This document shows positions 55,225-64,000 of a stretch of DNA of 64,000 nt, one piece after another. Source of the DNA: Belliella kenyensis (lineage in GTDB: Bacteria; Bacteroidota; Bacteroidia; Cytophagales; Cyclobacteriaceae); contig NZ_JAKZGR010000001.1 in assembly GCF_022549675.1 (NCBI RefSeq), positions 351,941 to 415,940 on the forward strand, given 5' to 3'. Below the pieces are notes generated by a model. It did no database searches, was not told the origin of the DNA, and saw only the letters and a program-made list of their open reading frames with translations. How positions within the stretch are numbered: position 1 is the stretch's first letter; every line of letters begins with the position of its first letter. The position numbers and the translations under genes were made by a program.

Positions 55225-56043
55225 TTATTTATTGATCAAAGTAAGCACCAAAGCAACCGCAGTTATAGAACTGGTAATGAGCGTCAAAGTCTGAGTTGCA
55301 TTGACCCCAGAACCTAGCTCTCTGATTTTCATGGGCTCAACATATAGCAAATCATTAGGCTGTATAAAGTAATAAGGAGAACTTATGAGATCGATGTCGT
55401 TAAGATTGATCCTATGAACTATGGCACCATCAGGGTACTGACGGACTAAAGCCAAGTCATTTCTTTTTGCAATGGTTGTCAAATCTCCTGCTTGAGAGAT
55501 GGCTTCAAATATTGTCAAACGATCTTGGAGGACTCCATACTTTCCTGGCTTATTGAATTCTCCTAGCGCAGCAAAGCGAATTCCACCCAGCTTGACTTTC
55601 ACTTGATAATCATTGATCAATAGATGAGCATATTTTTCCATAAGCTCTTTTGAAATCTCCTTTATGCTCTTGCCACTTACAAGAACTTCGCCCACTCCAG
55701 GCAAAAAGATCAAACCATCCTCATCTACTGTATACCCTGTAGTGTAGTAAATACTTCCACCTGATTGCGCAATTTGACCTAGCACCATGTTATTTGATGC
55801 ATAATTTTGCCTTCCCTGATTAAAATCAGCTGTTAAAATATCTTTCTGTGTAATAATTTGGACTTCTAAGATATCCTGAGCTTGTATTTTGTAAGTTGTA
55901 GGCTCATACTTTAACAAAGAGTCTTTTTCCTGAGCTTGATGCTCGGAAAGATTTTGTAAATAGATCAACTTCTTGTTAGGCACACATGCTTGAAACAATG
56001 TTCCCAATAGTGCAAAGGTCAATAAGTAAATGTGTAATTTCAT
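55225..56043 (-). CDS. Wza-type polysaccharide export lipoprotein
   Basis: A 272-residue outer membrane lipoprotein of the polysaccharide biosynthesis/export family. The ATG at 56043 gives a signal ending LFQAC (Cys20). The poly-export domain starts YKIQAQDILEVQI, and an SLBB-like region includes GEFNKPGKYGVLQDRLTIFEAISQAGDL. A C-terminal hydrophobic segment (TLITSSITAVALVLTLI) is present, as in many Bacteroidota members. It forms the outer part of the export channel together with the Wzc-type kinase. It is the first gene of the export pair; the frame continues upstream to 56145 but lacks a signal peptide there. Confidence 0.93.
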   Translation of the reverse strand: MKLHIYLLTFALLGTLFQACVPNKKLIYLQNLSEHQAQEKDSLLKYEPTTYKIQAQDILEVQIITQKDILTADFNQGRQNYASNNMVLGQIAQSGGSIYYTTGYTVDEDGLIFLPGVGEVLVSGKSIKEISKELMEKYAHLLINDYQVKVKLGGIRFAALGEFNKPGKYGVLQDRLTIFEAISQAGDLTTIAKRNDLALVRQYPDGAIVHRINLNDIDLISSPYYFIQPNDLLYVEPMKIRELGSGVNATQTLTLITSSITAVALVLTLINK

Positions 56044-56489
56044 AGTGAAAACATGATGAAGTTCTAGGCAAAAATAGCCTGGCTCCTTGAGTACATTCAT
56101 TCTTAATAAAGTGCAATTATAATCATATTCTAAGCCTGAGAACAAATAGTCAACTCATGTCTAAAATCAATAGATTTCTCAAAACCTGCTTATACTAGTT
56201 GGAAATGACTATTTTCAATGAAAGAAAAAATTAAGGAAATTATAATGTGTATTTATTTGTAAATTAAATGCTTATAAATTCTTTAACTCGAAGAAAACTT
56301 TCATTTATCTCCCAAAATTTACCCAGGCATCATTTCATTTACATTTACAATCAATTCACATATTAACACTAAATAAAAACATAGGTAATCTAGGAATTTT
56401 ATTAATTTGACTTCTATTGTAGAAGTGTTTTCGAGATAAAATCTATTTGCTTAATTAAAATTAGATTTTCATTGTAAAATTGTTTAGAA
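56044..56489. promoter_or_regulatory. Divergent control region of the export genes and a response regulator
   Basis: About 445 AT-rich bases between the Wza-type gene (minus) and a response regulator gene (plus). A 17-base dyad ACTTCTA-TTG-TAGAAGT lies at 56410-56426. A convincing promoter pair could not be fixed on either strand. No gene was recognised. Confidence 0.4.
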
Positions 56490-56858
56490 ATGAAAAAAGT
56501 ATTATTAGTAGAAGATGATCTGGCTATTCAATGTGTTTTAAATTATTTTTTAAAAAATTTAGGATTAGAAGTTGTCATGTTTGAAAATGGCTACGACGCT
56601 TGGAATTACTGGAATTCTCAAAAAGATATAGACTTAATTGTAACGGATATTATGATGCCTAAAATTGGAGGAATAGAACTGGCAAAGCTAATTGTAAGTA
56701 ATGAAAACGGTAAAAATGTCCCCATAATTGCAGTATCTGCTACAAACAAAGAAAATTACAGTGAGGAAGAAATGGAAAACTTCCTAGTCTTTTTAGAAAA
56801 ACCATTTACTAAAAGCCAATTTATGGATACAATTAATGATATATTGATTTTGATCTGA
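56490..56858 (+). CDS. Single-domain response regulator (CheY-like)
   Basis: A 122-residue receiver domain with no output domain. The acidic pocket (VEDD at 8-10), the phosphoacceptor Asp53 (VTDIMMPKIGG), Thr/Ser in AVSATNKENY and Lys in LEKPFTKSQF are in place. Such proteins act by protein-protein contact or as phosphate relays. It is divergent from the exopolysaccharide export genes and converges on a receiver-kinase hybrid gene, with only 4 bases between their stop codons. Confidence 0.93.
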   Translation: MKKVLLVEDDLAIQCVLNYFLKNLGLEVVMFENGYDAWNYWNSQKDIDLIVTDIMMPKIGGIELAKLIVSNENGKNVPIIAVSATNKENYSEEEMENFLVFLEKPFTKSQFMDTINDILILI

Positions 56859-56862
56859 AAAA

Positions 56863-57984
56863 TCATTGAACTACACTTTTGGTCAAATCAAGGGTAACTA
56901 CATAGCTTAACCCCTCATCTACGCAGAAATTTAATTTAGTATTATTTTTCAATGCCAAATAGGAAGCTATGTAATTACCTAAGCCCAATCCTTGTTTCTC
57001 ATACTCTTTTCTCCCAGTTTGTTTGAAAGGTTCAGGAATAAGCAATGAGATAGGTATGTCAAATAGTTCTTGTGTATTTTTGATTATTATCATTTGACTT
57101 TCAATCCTAATTTCTATTCCGCTGTCACCAGTAGAACTGAATTTGATAGCATTCTCAATAATTTCTTTTAAAATAAATTGCAGATGTAGTGCATTAAATT
57201 TGAATGAAAATGTTTCTAAACTAGATAAAGTTTCATGAGGCAAAAATGCTTCATCAAGAGATTTCAAAATAATATCTCGAGCAGAAAAAACCTTTTGATC
57301 TAAATTTTCTTTCCTTGCACAATCATCACAGTATGGGAGTATGGGGTTCTCCATGATTTCTTGGTAAGTCTGAATTTTAAATAAAGTACTTTTCAACTTG
57401 AACACGGAGGTTTTAGCTAAACTTAAAATTCTTGAAACTTCCTCTTCTGGCATAGATTTCCAAGAAGACTCCAATAATTCTATTATTCCAATTAAGCCTG
57501 TCACTGGGGTATTGATCTCATGCATTCTAACATTCTTGTTCCATTTGACTTCCTTTGCAATCTGAGAATCTAAATACTCATTTCTATCTTTTGACTTTGT
57601 CAACACAGCATTTACCGCACTTATAAGGTCTCTGATTTGTACAGGTTTGGCGAGATAATCATCTGCACCAGCATTCATTCCTTCTCTCATGCTATTACTT
57701 CCCACTTTTGATGTCAGAAAAATAAATGGAATATTAACCCAATTTTTATTTAATCTCACTTGATGCAATAAGGAAATACCATCCATATTTGGCATCATAA
57801 TATCTGAAATTATGAGATCAAAATGATCCAACTCTAGCATCTTCAGTGCTTCTACACCATCATCAGCTACAACGACTTTATATCGATTGATTTCTAAGAT
57901 TTCACACAAATTGGATTGAAGATCTATTTCATCTTCTACCAGCAGTATTTTAGTTTCAGTTGGGTTCTTGGTTAATTGAATCAT
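56863..57984 (-). CDS. Receiver-histidine kinase hybrid
   Basis: A 373-residue cytoplasmic protein. A receiver domain comes first (about 12-130: VEDE, Asp61 in ISDIMMPNMDG, Lys in YLAKPVQIRDL), then a short dimerisation helix with His155 in RMHEINTPVTGLIG, then an ATPase domain (ENAIKFSSTGDSGIEIRI, QGLGLGNYIASYLA). The H-box departs from the common HExRTP form (HEINTP), and the ATPase G1 box is short, but the HATPase fold seems complete. Receiver-first kinases usually take phosphate or signals from another kinase. Possible partners are the PAS/GAF kinase and the single-domain regulator in this region; this is inferred from position only. Confidence 0.87.
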   Translation of the reverse strand: MIQLTKNPTETKILLVEDEIDLQSNLCEILEINRYKVVVADDGVEALKMLELDHFDLIISDIMMPNMDGISLLHQVRLNKNWVNIPFIFLTSKVGSNSMREGMNAGADDYLAKPVQIRDLISAVNAVLTKSKDRNEYLDSQIAKEVKWNKNVRMHEINTPVTGLIGIIELLESSWKSMPEEEVSRILSLAKTSVFKLKSTLFKIQTYQEIMENPILPYCDDCARKENLDQKVFSARDIILKSLDEAFLPHETLSSLETFSFKFNALHLQFILKEIIENAIKFSSTGDSGIEIRIESQMIIIKNTQELFDIPISLLIPEPFKQTGRKEYEKQGLGLGNYIASYLALKNNTKLNFCVDEGLSYVVTLDLTKSVVQ

Positions 57985-59155
57985 TTATGTATTTATTTTC
58001 GCTTGTTTATTGTTTAAGCTTAAAAATTTGTTCAACAACATAGTATTTGTAACTAAAATTATTAAACTAATGAATCAGGGCGTTAAATACGGTTTAATTA
58101 GGTTATAAAGTCAAATAAAGATAATTTTTTAGGATATAATTTATATATGCTTTAAAATATAAACTAAATGACAAAATCTTATAGTCTTTACCTGATAAAT
58201 TTATAAAAGGCTTATATCCCCAAGTTTTTCAACAAGTAAAAATGATTTTTCACCTTTATGTTATGAAATAATGGGTATATTAATGTAATCTATTAATTAT
58301 TACTAGGTTTACAATTTTCAATAATATCTAATTCTCTGAAATATCAAATACTTCTTAAATTATATGGTGAATATTAATGATTTTTTTTATCAATCTCTCA
58401 ATCCAAAAAAAAAAATGTGATCCTTTTTCCAAAATAAGGACAACGATCCTGAATCATAAAATAATCAATCTGATTATACGCTTTTTTGCCAGCAACTTCA
58501 ATTCAATGGCTCAACAGGTTGTTAATGATCAATATCCATAAGTATCCAATATCAATTTATATCGGAAGTTAGATAAATCGGAATATTGTAATGTTATAGG
58601 CAAAGTTCCGTATATCCATGATAATCAATGTATTAAATAGTAAGTGATCACTATCAATTTCAAGTCAATTTTATTAACTCTTTTAAAAAGACTCTACTAC
58701 CATACAGGTGATTTTAAAAAAACAAAGGGATTCTTTTAGGAACTAGACGAAGAAATGATTAACCAATACAATCTCAGTCTAAAGAATTTTATTATCTCTT
58801 TAAAGTTCGCAGACCAAAACGCTTTAATTAAAATCATTCACCACTAAAATAAATGTAATTTAAACACTATAAATTGACTTTAATCATGTTATTTTATCAG
58901 CTTATTCACAAGATAAAAGGAATTTATTAGAAAAGTAAAACTGCAAATCCTCACCAGTCCAGCATATTATTCAATCACAATGCGTATAGTTTACCACCAC
59001 CCTAAAATCATATCGCTTCTACAATTTCACAGTCTCTACAATATTATTTACAGCAGTGCACACTTACTTTACATAAAAACACACTTCATTAAGAATATTT
59101 TAAAAGATGTCTTATATACAATATCTTTTTTTGATCTTTAATTTTATTATTAAAC
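57985..59155. other. Long AT-rich intergenic region containing repeat copy B
   Basis: About 1170 bases without a protein-like frame. Repeat copy B occupies 58467-58619. An A-run lies near 58410, a 10-bp palindrome AGTGATCACT near 58645, and a weak AT-rich hairpin (AAAAGAT/ATCTTTT, 59102-59129, with a T-run) directly before the LytTR regulator gene. Nothing else was recognised. Confidence 0.5.
58467..58619 (-). repeat. 153-bp dispersed non-coding repeat, copy B
   Basis: This is the reverse complement of 18305-18457 at roughly 92 percent identity, with no gaps. The flanks on both sides are unrelated to those of copy A. It lies within a long intergenic region and is about 40 kb from copy A in inverted orientation. 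Confidence 0.85.
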
Positions 59156-59857
59156 ATGAAAAAAATACTTATTGTTGAAGATGAATTCGAGTTGGCGGAA
59201 AACTTGAAAGACATACTACAGGTGATAGGCTATGAGGTATCTGCTATAATTTCGAACGGCCGTGATGTCCTTTTAAATCTAGAAATTGAACAACCGGATT
59301 TAATTATAATGGATATTTTGATCATAGGCAATCTAGACGGTATTGACCTCGCCTATAAGATCAAAGACACCTATGAAATCCCAATTGTATTTTTGACTGG
59401 ATATACAGATAAAGCCTTTTTAGATCGCATATCTAACATCCTTTATGAAGGATATTTGCTTAAACCTTTCACCTTAGACAGGTTAAGGTCATCTTTGTAT
59501 TTGGCATTCAAAGAATTTGATAAGAAAAAGCAATCCAATACCAAACATTTAACTTTAAAAATATGGGACAAAGGATTTTTAGTTCCTGTTCCGACTAACG
59601 AAATAACCCACCTAGAAGCAGATGGATTATACACTAAGGTTCACACCCTTACTAAACCATACACAGTAAGGGATATTTTGAAAGATGTTGCAACCCAGTT
59701 GCCTTCTGATAAATTTATCAGAATTCATAAATCTTTCATTGTCAACACAGATCATATTGTAGGATTTAATTCAAAAGAATTAAATGTTGGTTTAAAAATA
59801 ATTCCGATCCGAAGAGGGTTTTATAAGGAGCTAAAAAAAATCATCATTTCTGAATAA
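59156..59857 (+). CDS. LytTR-family response regulator
   Basis: A 233-residue two-domain regulator. The receiver (1-120) has the acidic pair in VEDE, the phosphoacceptor Asp53 in IIMDILIIG and Lys in LLKPFTLDRL. The C-terminal LytTR DNA-binding domain (about 135-230) has ITHLEADGLYTKVHT, KPYTVRDILKDV and FIRIHKSFIVNTDHI, the classic pattern. LytTR regulators often control surface polysaccharide, adhesion or autolysis genes. No kinase gene is adjacent, and it points toward the large repeat adhesin gene that is transcribed toward it. Confidence 0.95.
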   Translation: MKKILIVEDEFELAENLKDILQVIGYEVSAIISNGRDVLLNLEIEQPDLIIMDILIIGNLDGIDLAYKIKDTYEIPIVFLTGYTDKAFLDRISNILYEGYLLKPFTLDRLRSSLYLAFKEFDKKKQSNTKHLTLKIWDKGFLVPVPTNEITHLEADGLYTKVHTLTKPYTVRDILKDVATQLPSDKFIRIHKSFIVNTDHIVGFNSKELNVGLKIIPIRRGFYKELKKIIISE

Positions 59858-60226
59858 ATTTCGGGCGTTGAATAGTTCCGAAATCACAGTATTTCAAAGA
59901 TTACTAAAATTCCCCAACCTGAACAGATCCCAATATACAAGCCTCACGAGTTGATTTTAAGGATTCAGATTTAAATAGATTCCTTTTGAGTTCGATTGAA
60001 ATTAACTTTAAACGCAGAATGAGCTTAAATTCTAAAAGTATTTTTGCGGTGCATCTATTTTACATTCCGTTTAGAAATATAAGCTTTTTGTTTAGGTCTT
60101 GATTTATCGAAGTCTGGGAATACTTTAAACAATTTTGAACTAACCTTTTGATAATTTTCGAATAAATAAAACTCCGAGAACTATCTTTTTTAGTTCTTGG
60201 AGTTTTTATTTTAAATTTAATTTACT
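59858..60226. other. Intergenic region between convergent regulator and adhesin genes
   Basis: About 370 bases with no recognised gene. The only clear element is the terminator at 60168-60210. Confidence 0.5.
60168..60210. terminator. Convergent terminator before the adhesin stop
   Basis: AAAACTCCGAGAACTA (60168-60183) pairs with TAGTTCTTGGAGTTTT (60191-60206), with one G-U pair in the plus-strand RNA, and is followed by TATTTTAA. It is close to the stop of the minus-strand adhesin gene and could serve both strands. Confidence 0.75.
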
Positions 60227-63200
60227 CTACTTTTTCACTAATATCCAACCTTTAAATTCGTGATTTTTACCTTCTGAATCCATAGCGTTAAAGACATAAT
60301 AGAAGGTTCCATTAGGTAATCCATCCGCAGACCAGTCATTTTGATAATTTGTGCTTTCATAGACGTGATCACCATATCTGTTGAATATCACTATTCTATT
60401 ACTTACGAACTTACCTAATCCATTGATCACAAAACGATCATTTTTACCATCATTATCTGGTGTAATCACATTAGGTATAACGAAAGGATTAATCTTGTTC
60501 ACATCAGTATCCACATTGTTGCTTAGATCTATGTCTTGCTCGGCACTAGACACTAGGACTGTATTTGTAATGAATTGTTCAATACTACTATTATTTAACG
60601 TATTGGCTCGAACTTGAAGTTTGATTTCTAATTCATTATCCATTGGTAGTATTGAAATATTCCAAATTAACCTGTTTTCTTGACGTATAAAATTAACTTC
60701 AAGACCAGCAAAGGAACTTTCTATTGTTTCTGAAACAAATGATAAATCATTTGGAAGATTATCCTCTATGGTTACATTATTTGCATTTGATGTTCCAATA
60801 TTTTGAACTCTTATTACATATTCGAATACATCGCCTTCCCATATTTTAATTTCATTTGAAGTTTTTGTAATAGAAAGATTAACTCTTGGAGCTTCAAGCG
60901 TGATTGATATAAAAGCTGTTCCACAATTTGTTGGATTCAACAACTCGCATACTCGATATTGCAACAAATATGTCCCAGGTTCATTTAATCCAGGTAATAG
61001 GAAAAGTGATCCATCTGAAGACACCACTAAGCCCCTCAAGCCTCCCATTTCAAAAATATCTATTTCAACTAATTCAGGATCAATAGGTAAACCATTCAGC
61101 CTATCATTATCTAGGATATTCCCCAGATCACCTCCAAAATCAGTAGTATGAATTCCTAAATCATTGTTATTGATTTCAATAGCCAACGTTACGACTGAAA
61201 CCCTCGCAATGGCCGTTGAACAGTTGCCCGAATTAAGATTCTCACAAATCCTGTATTCTAGCTCATAAGTACCTGCTTGGGTGTTTGGTGAAACTGATAT
61301 TGTACCATTTGCATTGAGTGTCAATTCTGAATCTCCATCTACCAAGCTCAAAGTAACATCAGTTGGATTCACTATCGCTCCATTCAAGGTATCGTTGATC
61401 AAGACACTTGCTGTAGTACCTCCTATTCTGCCATTGATGGAATCAAAGTCATCTGGATTCGCAAGTATCGGAGCTGCTTCCACAGTAACTGTTGCAATGG
61501 CTGTTGAACAATTGCTAGGGTTAAGATTTTCGCAAATCCTGTATTCTAGCTCATAAGTGCCTGCTGGGGTGTTTGGTGCTATTCCAATTGTTCCATTTGC
61601 ATTGAGCGTCAATTCTGAATCTCCATCTACCAAGCTTAAAGTAACATCCGCAGGATTCACTATCGCTCCATTCAAGGTATCGTTGATCAAGACACTTGCT
61701 GTGGTGCCTCCTGTTCTGCCATTGATGGAATCAAAGTCATCTGGATTCGCAAGTATCGGTGCTGCTTCCACAGTAACTGTTGCAATAGCCGTTGAACAGT
61801 TGCTAGGGTTAAGATTTTCGCAAATCCTGTATTCTAGCTCATAAGTACCTGCTTGGGTGTTTGGTGCTATTCCAATTGTTCCATCGGGGTTCAAGGTCAA
61901 TTCTGAATCTCCATCTACCAAGCTCAAAGTAACATCAGCTGGATTCACTATCGCTCCATTCAAGGTATCGTTGATCAAAACGCTCGCTGTAATGCCTCCT
62001 ATTCTGCCATTGATAGAATCAAAATCATCTGGATTCGCAATTATCGGTGCTGCTTCCACAGTAACTGTTGCAATAGCTGTTGAACAGTTGCCCGAATTAA
62101 GATTCTCACAAATCCTGTATTCTAGCTCATAAGTACCTGCTGGGGTGTTTGCTGCAATGGATATTGTACCATTTGCGTTCAACGTCAATGGAGATGATGG
62201 GTCAGGATCCACCTGAGTCAAAGTAACATCAGTTGGATTCACTATCGCTCCATTCAAGGTATCGTTGATCAAGACACTTGCTGTAGTACCTCCTATTCTG
62301 CCATTGATGGAATCAAAGTCATCTGGATTCGCAACTATCAGAGCTGCTTCCACAGTAACTGTTGCAATAGCCGTTGAACAGTTGCTAGGGTTAAGATTCT
62401 CACAAATCCTGTATTCTAGCTCGTAAGTACCTGCTGGGGTGTTTGCTGCAATGGATATTGTTCCATTTGCATTGAGCGTCAATGGAGATGATAGGTCAGG
62501 ATCCACCTGAGTCAAAGTAATATCTGCTGGATTCACTGGAGTACCATTCAAGGTATCGTTGATCAAGACACTTGCTGTAGTGCCTCCTGTTCTGCCATTG
62601 ATGGAATCAAAGTCATCTGGATTCGCAATTATCGGAGCTGCTTCCACAGTAACTGTTGCAATAGCCGTTGAACAGTTACCCGGATTAAGTATCTCACAAA
62701 TCCTGTATTCTAGCTCATAAGTGCCTGCTGGGGTGTTTGGTGCTATGGTTATTGTACCATCTGCATTGAGCGTCAATTCTGAATCTCCATCTACCAAGCT
62801 CAAAGTAATATCTGCTGGATTCACTATCGCTCCATTCAAAGTGTCATTGATCAAAACGCTCGCTGTAGTGCCTCCTATTCTGCCATTGATGGAATCAAAG
62901 TCATCTGGATTCGCAACTATCGGAGCTGCTTCCACAGTAACTGTTGCAATAGCCGTTGAACAGTTACCTGCATTAAGATTCTCACAAATCCTGTATTCTA
63001 GCTCGTAAGTGCCTGCTGGGGTGTTTGCTGCAATGGATATTGTTCCATTTGCGTTCAACGTCAATGGAGATGATGGATCTGGATCCACCTGAGTCAAAGT
63101 AACATCCGCAGGATTCACTGGAGTACCATTCAAGGTATCGTTGATCAAGACACTTGCTGTAGTGCCTCCTGTTCTGCCATTGATGGAATCAAAGTTGTCA

Positions 63201-64000
63201 GGGTTCGCAAGTATCGGTGCTGCTTCAACAGTAACTGTTGCAATAGCCGTTGAACAATTGCTAGGGTTAAGATTCTCACAAATGCTGTATTCTAGCTCGT
63301 AAGTGCCTGCTGGGGTGTTTGGTGCAATGGATATTGTTCCATTTGCATTGAGTGTCAATTCTGAATCTCCATCTACCAAGCTCAAAGTAACATCAGTTGG
63401 ATTCACTGGAGTACCATTCAAAGTGTCGTTGATCAAAACGCTCGCTGTAATGCCTCCTGTTCTGCCATTGATAGAATCAAAGTTGTCAGGGTTCGCAACT
63501 ATCAGTGCTGCTTCCACAGTAACTGTCGCAATAGCCGTTGAACAGTTGCTTGGGTTAAGATTCTCACAAATCCTGTATTCTAGCTCATAAGTGCCTGCTG
63601 GGGTGTTTGGTGAAACTGATATTGTACCATTTGCATTGAGTGTCAATTCTGAATCTCCATCTACCAAGCTCAAAGTAATATCTGCTGGATTCACTGGAGT
63701 ACCATTCAAGGTATCGTTGATCAATACACTTGCTGTGGTGCCTCCTGTTCTGCCATTGATGGAATCAAAGTCATCTGGATTCGCAACTATCGGTGCTGCT
63801 TCCACAGTAACTGTTGCAATGGCCGTTGAACAATTGCTAGGGTTAAGATTCTCACAAATGCTGTATTCTAGCACATAAGTGCCTGCTGGGGTGTTTGGTG
63901 AAACTGATATTGTACCATTTGCATTGAGTGTCAATTCTGAATCTCCATCTACCAAGCTCAAAGTAATATCTGCTGGATTCACTGGAGTACCATTCAAGGT
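60227..64000 (-). CDS. Large repeat-containing cell-surface protein with T9SS type B sorting domain (5' end outside window)
   Basis: At least 1257 residues; the gene is open at the window edge, so the N-terminus and signal peptide are missing. From the edge inward there is a partial repeat, nine near-identical repeats of 96 or 98 residues (61175-63784), one divergent repeat (about 60880-61174), a DUF11-type domain (NLSITKTSNEIKIWEGDVFEYVI onward) and a C-terminal gliding-motility-type sorting domain (PNVITPDNDGKNDRF, IFNRYGDHVYES, NGTFYYVF, KGWILVKK). The last is the type B signal of the type IX secretion system. Each repeat has two Cys eight residues apart (RICENLNPSNCSTAI) that may form a disulphide. 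It is probably a long surface adhesin. Confidence 0.92.
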   Translation of the reverse strand, partial: TLNGTPVNPADITLSLVDGDSELTLNANGTISVSPNTPAGTYVLEYSICENLNPSNCSTAIATVTVEAAPIVANPDDFDSINGRTGGTTASVLINDTLNGTPVNPADITLSLVDGDSELTLNANGTISVSPNTPAGTYELEYRICENLNPSNCSTAIATVTVEAALIVANPDNFDSINGRTGGITASVLINDTLNGTPVNPTDVTLSLVDGDSELTLNANGTISIAPNTPAGTYELEYSICENLNPSNCSTAIATVTVEAAPILANPDNFDSINGRTGGTTASVLINDTLNGTPVNPADVTLTQVDPDPSSPLTLNANGTISIAANTPAGTYELEYRICENLNAGNCSTAIATVTVEAAPIVANPDDFDSINGRIGGTTASVLINDTLNGAIVNPADITLSLVDGDSELTLNADGTITIAPNTPAGTYELEYRICEILNPGNCSTAIATVTVEAAPIIANPDDFDSINGRTGGTTASVLINDTLNGTPVNPADITLTQVDPDLSSPLTLNANGTISIAANTPAGTYELEYRICENLNPSNCSTAIATVTVEAALIVANPDDFDSINGRIGGTTASVLINDTLNGAIVNPTDVTLTQVDPDPSSPLTLNANGTISIAANTPAGTYELEYRICENLNSGNCSTAIATVTVEAAPIIANPDDFDSINGRIGGITASVLINDTLNGAIVNPADVTLSLVDGDSELTLNPDGTIGIAPNTQAGTYELEYRICENLNPSNCSTAIATVTVEAAPILANPDDFDSINGRTGGTTASVLINDTLNGAIVNPADVTLSLVDGDSELTLNANGTIGIAPNTPAGTYELEYRICENLNPSNCSTAIATVTVEAAPILANPDDFDSINGRIGGTTASVLINDTLNGAIVNPTDVTLSLVDGDSELTLNANGTISVSPNTQAGTYELEYRICENLNSGNCSTAIARVSVVTLAIEINNNDLGIHTTDFGGDLGNILDNDRLNGLPIDPELVEIDIFEMGGLRGLVVSSDGSLFLLPGLNEPGTYLLQYRVCELLNPTNCGTAFISITLEAPRVNLSITKTSNEIKIWEGDVFEYVIRVQNIGTSNANNVTIEDNLPNDLSFVSETIESSFAGLEVNFIRQENRLIWNISILPMDNELEIKLQVRANTLNNSSIEQFITNTVLVSSAEQDIDLSNNVDTDVNKINPFVIPNVITPDNDGKNDRFVINGLGKFVSNRIVIFNRYGDHVYESTNYQNDWSADGLPNGTFYYVFNAMDSEGKNHEFKGWILVKK
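61175..64000 (-). repeat. Tandem 288/294-bp coding repeats in the adhesin gene
   Basis: Nine full units at 63497-63784, 63209-63496, 62915-63208, 62627-62914, 62333-62626, 62039-62332, 61751-62038, 61463-61750 and 61175-61462, plus a partial unit at the edge. Units are 288 bp (type with LSLVDGDSEL) or 294 bp (type with LTQVDPDPSSPL, units 3, 5 and 6). Variation is modular: TPVNP or AIVNP, AD or TD, and other two-state blocks recur in different combinations, which suggests recombination between units. Confidence 0.92.

Noticed and set aside
61281..63878. Several plus-strand frames of 91-95 codons with near-identical sequences (MPAGVFG-type starts)
   Set aside because: They are antisense shadows of the adhesin repeats and recur with the 288/294-bp period; no independent start or coding signal.
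61175..64000. Regularly spaced repeats that might suggest a CRISPR array
   Set aside because: The units are 288-294 bp, in frame and encode a protein domain, with no short repeats separated by unique spacers.

Overview
The window is AT-rich and reads as a chromosome segment of a Bacteroidota bacterium, most likely in the order Cytophagales. The evidence is a SusC/SusD outer-membrane nutrient uptake pair, a TamL-type Omp85 lipoprotein, a C-terminal type IX secretion sorting domain, a TTTG/TAnnTTTG promoter before a tRNA operon, and tRNA genes without an encoded CCA. No phage, IS element, CRISPR array or rRNA was seen.

Region 1 (1-17.2 kb) is mostly housekeeping. It holds an Nramp-like metal transporter with altered metal-site residues, a dienelactone hydrolase, an SBF-like transporter, a TrmH-type rRNA/tRNA methyltransferase divergent from tamL, an AstE/aspartoacylase-like protein, murB, a dCMP deaminase, DUF202 and TerC membrane proteins, an exopolyphosphatase and fumarylacetoacetase. 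A tight six-gene minus-strand operon follows (DUF7935-like protein, YkvA, TIP30-like reductase, dtd, MazG-like, and a 47-residue DUF2256 protein too short for ordinary ORF calling).

Region 2 (17.2-18.5 kb) is non-coding apart from a tRNA-Ser(GCT)-tRNA-Pro(TGG) operon with a recognisable promoter and terminator. It also holds one copy of a 153-bp repeat whose second copy lies inverted at 58.5 kb.

Region 3 (18.5-39 kb) is a polysaccharide/glycoprotein utilisation locus: SusC, SusD, a DUF5695-type probable six-hairpin glycosidase, an AraC regulator, a DapA/NAL-superfamily lyase, a DUF885 metallopeptidase, a GH51 alpha-L-arabinofuranosidase, an S9 peptidase and a large LamG-Ig-GH127/146 beta-L-arabinofuranosidase. 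Two arabinofuranosidases, two peptidases and a DapA-family enzyme suggest arabinosylated, perhaps hydroxyproline-rich, glycoproteins as the target. That reading is an inference.

Region 4 (39.5-58 kb) is an exopolysaccharide locus flanked by signalling genes: a PAS/GAF histidine kinase, an initiating sugar transferase, a GH10-like protein lacking the usual acid/base Glu, WecG/TagA and GT4 glycosyltransferases, a Wzy-type polymerase/ligase, a Wzx flippase, UDP-glucose dehydrogenase, UDP-xylose synthase, a Wzc-type tyrosine kinase, a Wza-type export lipoprotein, a single-domain response regulator and a receiver-kinase hybrid. The two nucleotide-sugar enzymes imply UDP-GlcA and UDP-Xyl supply, which fits a GH10-type protein in the same cluster.

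Region 5 (58-64 kb) has a long non-coding stretch with the second 153-bp repeat copy, a LytTR response regulator, and the 3' part of a very large cell-surface protein. That protein has nine near-identical 96-98 residue repeats, a DUF11 domain and a type B T9SS C-terminal sorting domain; its 5' end lies beyond the window.
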